Positions 6,115 through 6,713 of a stretch of DNA of 6,713 bases are shown one piece after another. Position 1 is the stretch's first letter. Every line of letters begins with the position of its first letter. The stretch lies in assembly GCA_016839425.1 (NCBI GenBank), contig JAEOUI010000063.1, positions 1 through 6,713 on the forward strand. The letters are read 5' to 3'. This stretch comes from Promethearchaeota archaeon (lineage in GTDB: Archaea > Asgardarchaeota > Lokiarchaeia > Sigynarchaeales > SOKP01). The notes below the pieces were generated by a model that made no database searches, was not told the DNA's origin, and saw only the letters and a list, made by a program, of their open reading frames with translations. Made by a program: the position numbers and the translations under genes.

Positions 6115-6683
6115 CAGGCACATGCGCATCCCGCGCACGCGCAAGCACATTGACACGCACAGCCCCCACCAGAGCCACCTCCTCGCATTCCGCCACCCCA
6201 AGACGAGCTCGAAGGAGGAAATATCGTATTTAATACTGAATTTGAGAATGTTGAAAGGTTCTTTACTACAGAATTTGAGAAAGTTTCAAGATTTTTCACA
6301 ACATTATTAGCGAATTCAAATCCATTTAATCGAAGGGGCACTCTAGGCATTCGTCCAGCATATATTGGATATGGACGACGAAAGATATAGTAATAATGGT
6401 AATGATAATACCAGTAAGGGACGTATACTTCCCTACTTTTAAATTCCTTATCCATCCTTTTTTCGTCTGGATCCAAAAGTAACCATTCAAAGTTTTCGCT
6501 TAAGGTCTTTTCATCGAATTCCTTAATTCCAGATTGCTTTATTTGTTCGAAAGCAGTATTCATAATTCGTTTATAATATAGTTCAGTATCTTTTCTTGAA
6601 TAACCTTCCATTTTTTTGTTAACATCTTTAATAAAATCTACCATAAATTTCTTAAGAGCACTATCTTTCACACGATACGTCAT
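6096..6683 (-). CDS. 195-residue modular protein with Tyr/His-rich patch, 11-residue repeats and Cys-Ala tail
   Basis: ORF from ATG 6683 to TAG. The frame is also open from 6713, so a start outside the window cannot be excluded; a GAAGG site seven bases before ATG 6683 favours it. Residues 1-85 are charged and mostly helical. Residues 87-108 are aromatic and His-rich (VPYWYYHYHYYYIFRRPYP). Residues 128-138 (VVKNLETFSNS) and 139-149 (VVKNLSTFSNS) are tandem 11-mers, followed by a partial VLNTIF; they would form an amphipathic helix. A Ser/Gly linker (158-174) leads to eight cysteines at 175, 177, 179, 181, 183, 186, 188 and 190, almost all in Cys-Ala alternation, ending in GGR. There is no signal peptide or membrane segment. 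The tail could bind metal, be modified, or anchor the protein; I infer no specific role. From memory, similar Gly-rich plus CACACA tails occur on other archaeal proteins. Confidence 0.8.
   Translation of the reverse strand: MTYRVKDSALKKFMVDFIKDVNKKMEGYSRKDTELYYKRIMNTAFEQIKQSGIKEFDEKTLSENFEWLLLDPDEKRMDKEFKSREVYVPYWYYHYHYYYIFRRPYPIYAGRMPRVPLRLNGFEFANNVVKNLETFSNSVVKNLSTFSNSVLNTIFPPSSSSWGGGMRGGGSGGGCACQCACACAGCACACAAGGR
6235..6300 (-). repeat. 33-bp in-frame tandem repeat encoding 11-residue units
   Basis: Two 33-bp copies (6235-6267 and 6268-6300) lie back to back inside the Cys-Ala-tailed protein gene. They encode the VVKNL(E/S)TFSNS units. The DNA copies differ at several positions, so the duplication is older than the one in the 120-residue gene, yet the protein is nearly unchanged. 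That hints at selection on the repeated helix. Confidence 0.75.
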
Positions 6684-6690
6684 TTTTTGA

Positions 6691-6695
6691 CCTTC
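6691..6695 (-). promoter_or_regulatory. Shine-Dalgarno-like GAAGG before ATG 6683
   Basis: The minus strand reads GAAGGTCAAAAAATG. The GAAGG is seven bases before the ATG, which supports this start over one beyond the window edge. It is weaker than the GAGGAG of the 120-residue gene. Confidence 0.45.
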
Positions 6696-6713
6696 GAGGC
6701 AATCTTTTAGAAA

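Noticed and set aside
6122..6310. Plus-strand 62-codon ORF
   Set aside because: Shadow of the Cys-Ala-tailed gene; its Arg/His/Pro-rich start is the antisense of Gly/Cys/Ala codons.

Overview
The window is visibly AT-rich apart from one short GC-rich island at about 5985-6215. It most likely comes from an archaeon. The support is: archaeal-type promoter and poly-T terminator candidates, a leaderless-looking start on the largest gene, a very large low-cysteine membrane protein with a terpenoid-cyclase-like toroid segment, and a small protein ending in a Gly-rich plus Cys-Ala tail of a kind I associate from memory with archaeal (including Asgard) proteins. I put moderate-to-low confidence on 'Asgard-like archaeon' and cannot name a genus. 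The standard genetic code fits every reading frame.

Layout. All convincing genes are on the minus strand, so transcription runs right to left. At the right edge (6096-6683, possibly starting outside the window) is a 195-residue modular protein: a charged helical N-terminus, a Tyr/His-rich patch, an 11-residue repeat, and an eight-cysteine Cys-Ala tail. Five imperfect 25-bp tandem repeats overlap its stop codon and run into the downstream DNA. A gene-poor stretch follows (5640-6095), holding a minus-strand poly-T and a nested inverted-repeat structure of about 150 bp. Next are an 89-residue ORF that looks like the N-terminus of a transposase (5370-5639) and a 120-residue, highly charged protein of unknown function whose C-terminus has an in-frame duplication (4976-5338). 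A second gene-poor stretch (4504-4975) holds hairpins, A/T tracts and a doubtful small plus-strand membrane ORF.

The left two thirds (1-4503) is a single minus-strand reading frame of 1501 codons with no stop, running off the left edge. It is easy to miss because its stop codon lies outside the window, and the short plus-strand ORFs inside it are shadows. It encodes a giant membrane protein: a cytoplasmic N-terminus, one membrane segment, an outer segment with alpha/alpha-toroid (prenyltransferase / squalene-cyclase / thioester-domain-like) signatures, a two-helix membrane hairpin, and a further outer region of more than 900 residues that I do not recognise.

No known defence, metabolic or secretion system can be assigned. 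The most unusual items are the giant toroid-bearing membrane protein, the Cys-Ala-tailed protein with repeats crossing its 3' end, and the nested inverted repeat beside a possible transposase remnant. Nothing in the sequence shows that these genes work together. The unidirectional order is compatible with separate transcription units, because terminator-like signals lie between most of them.
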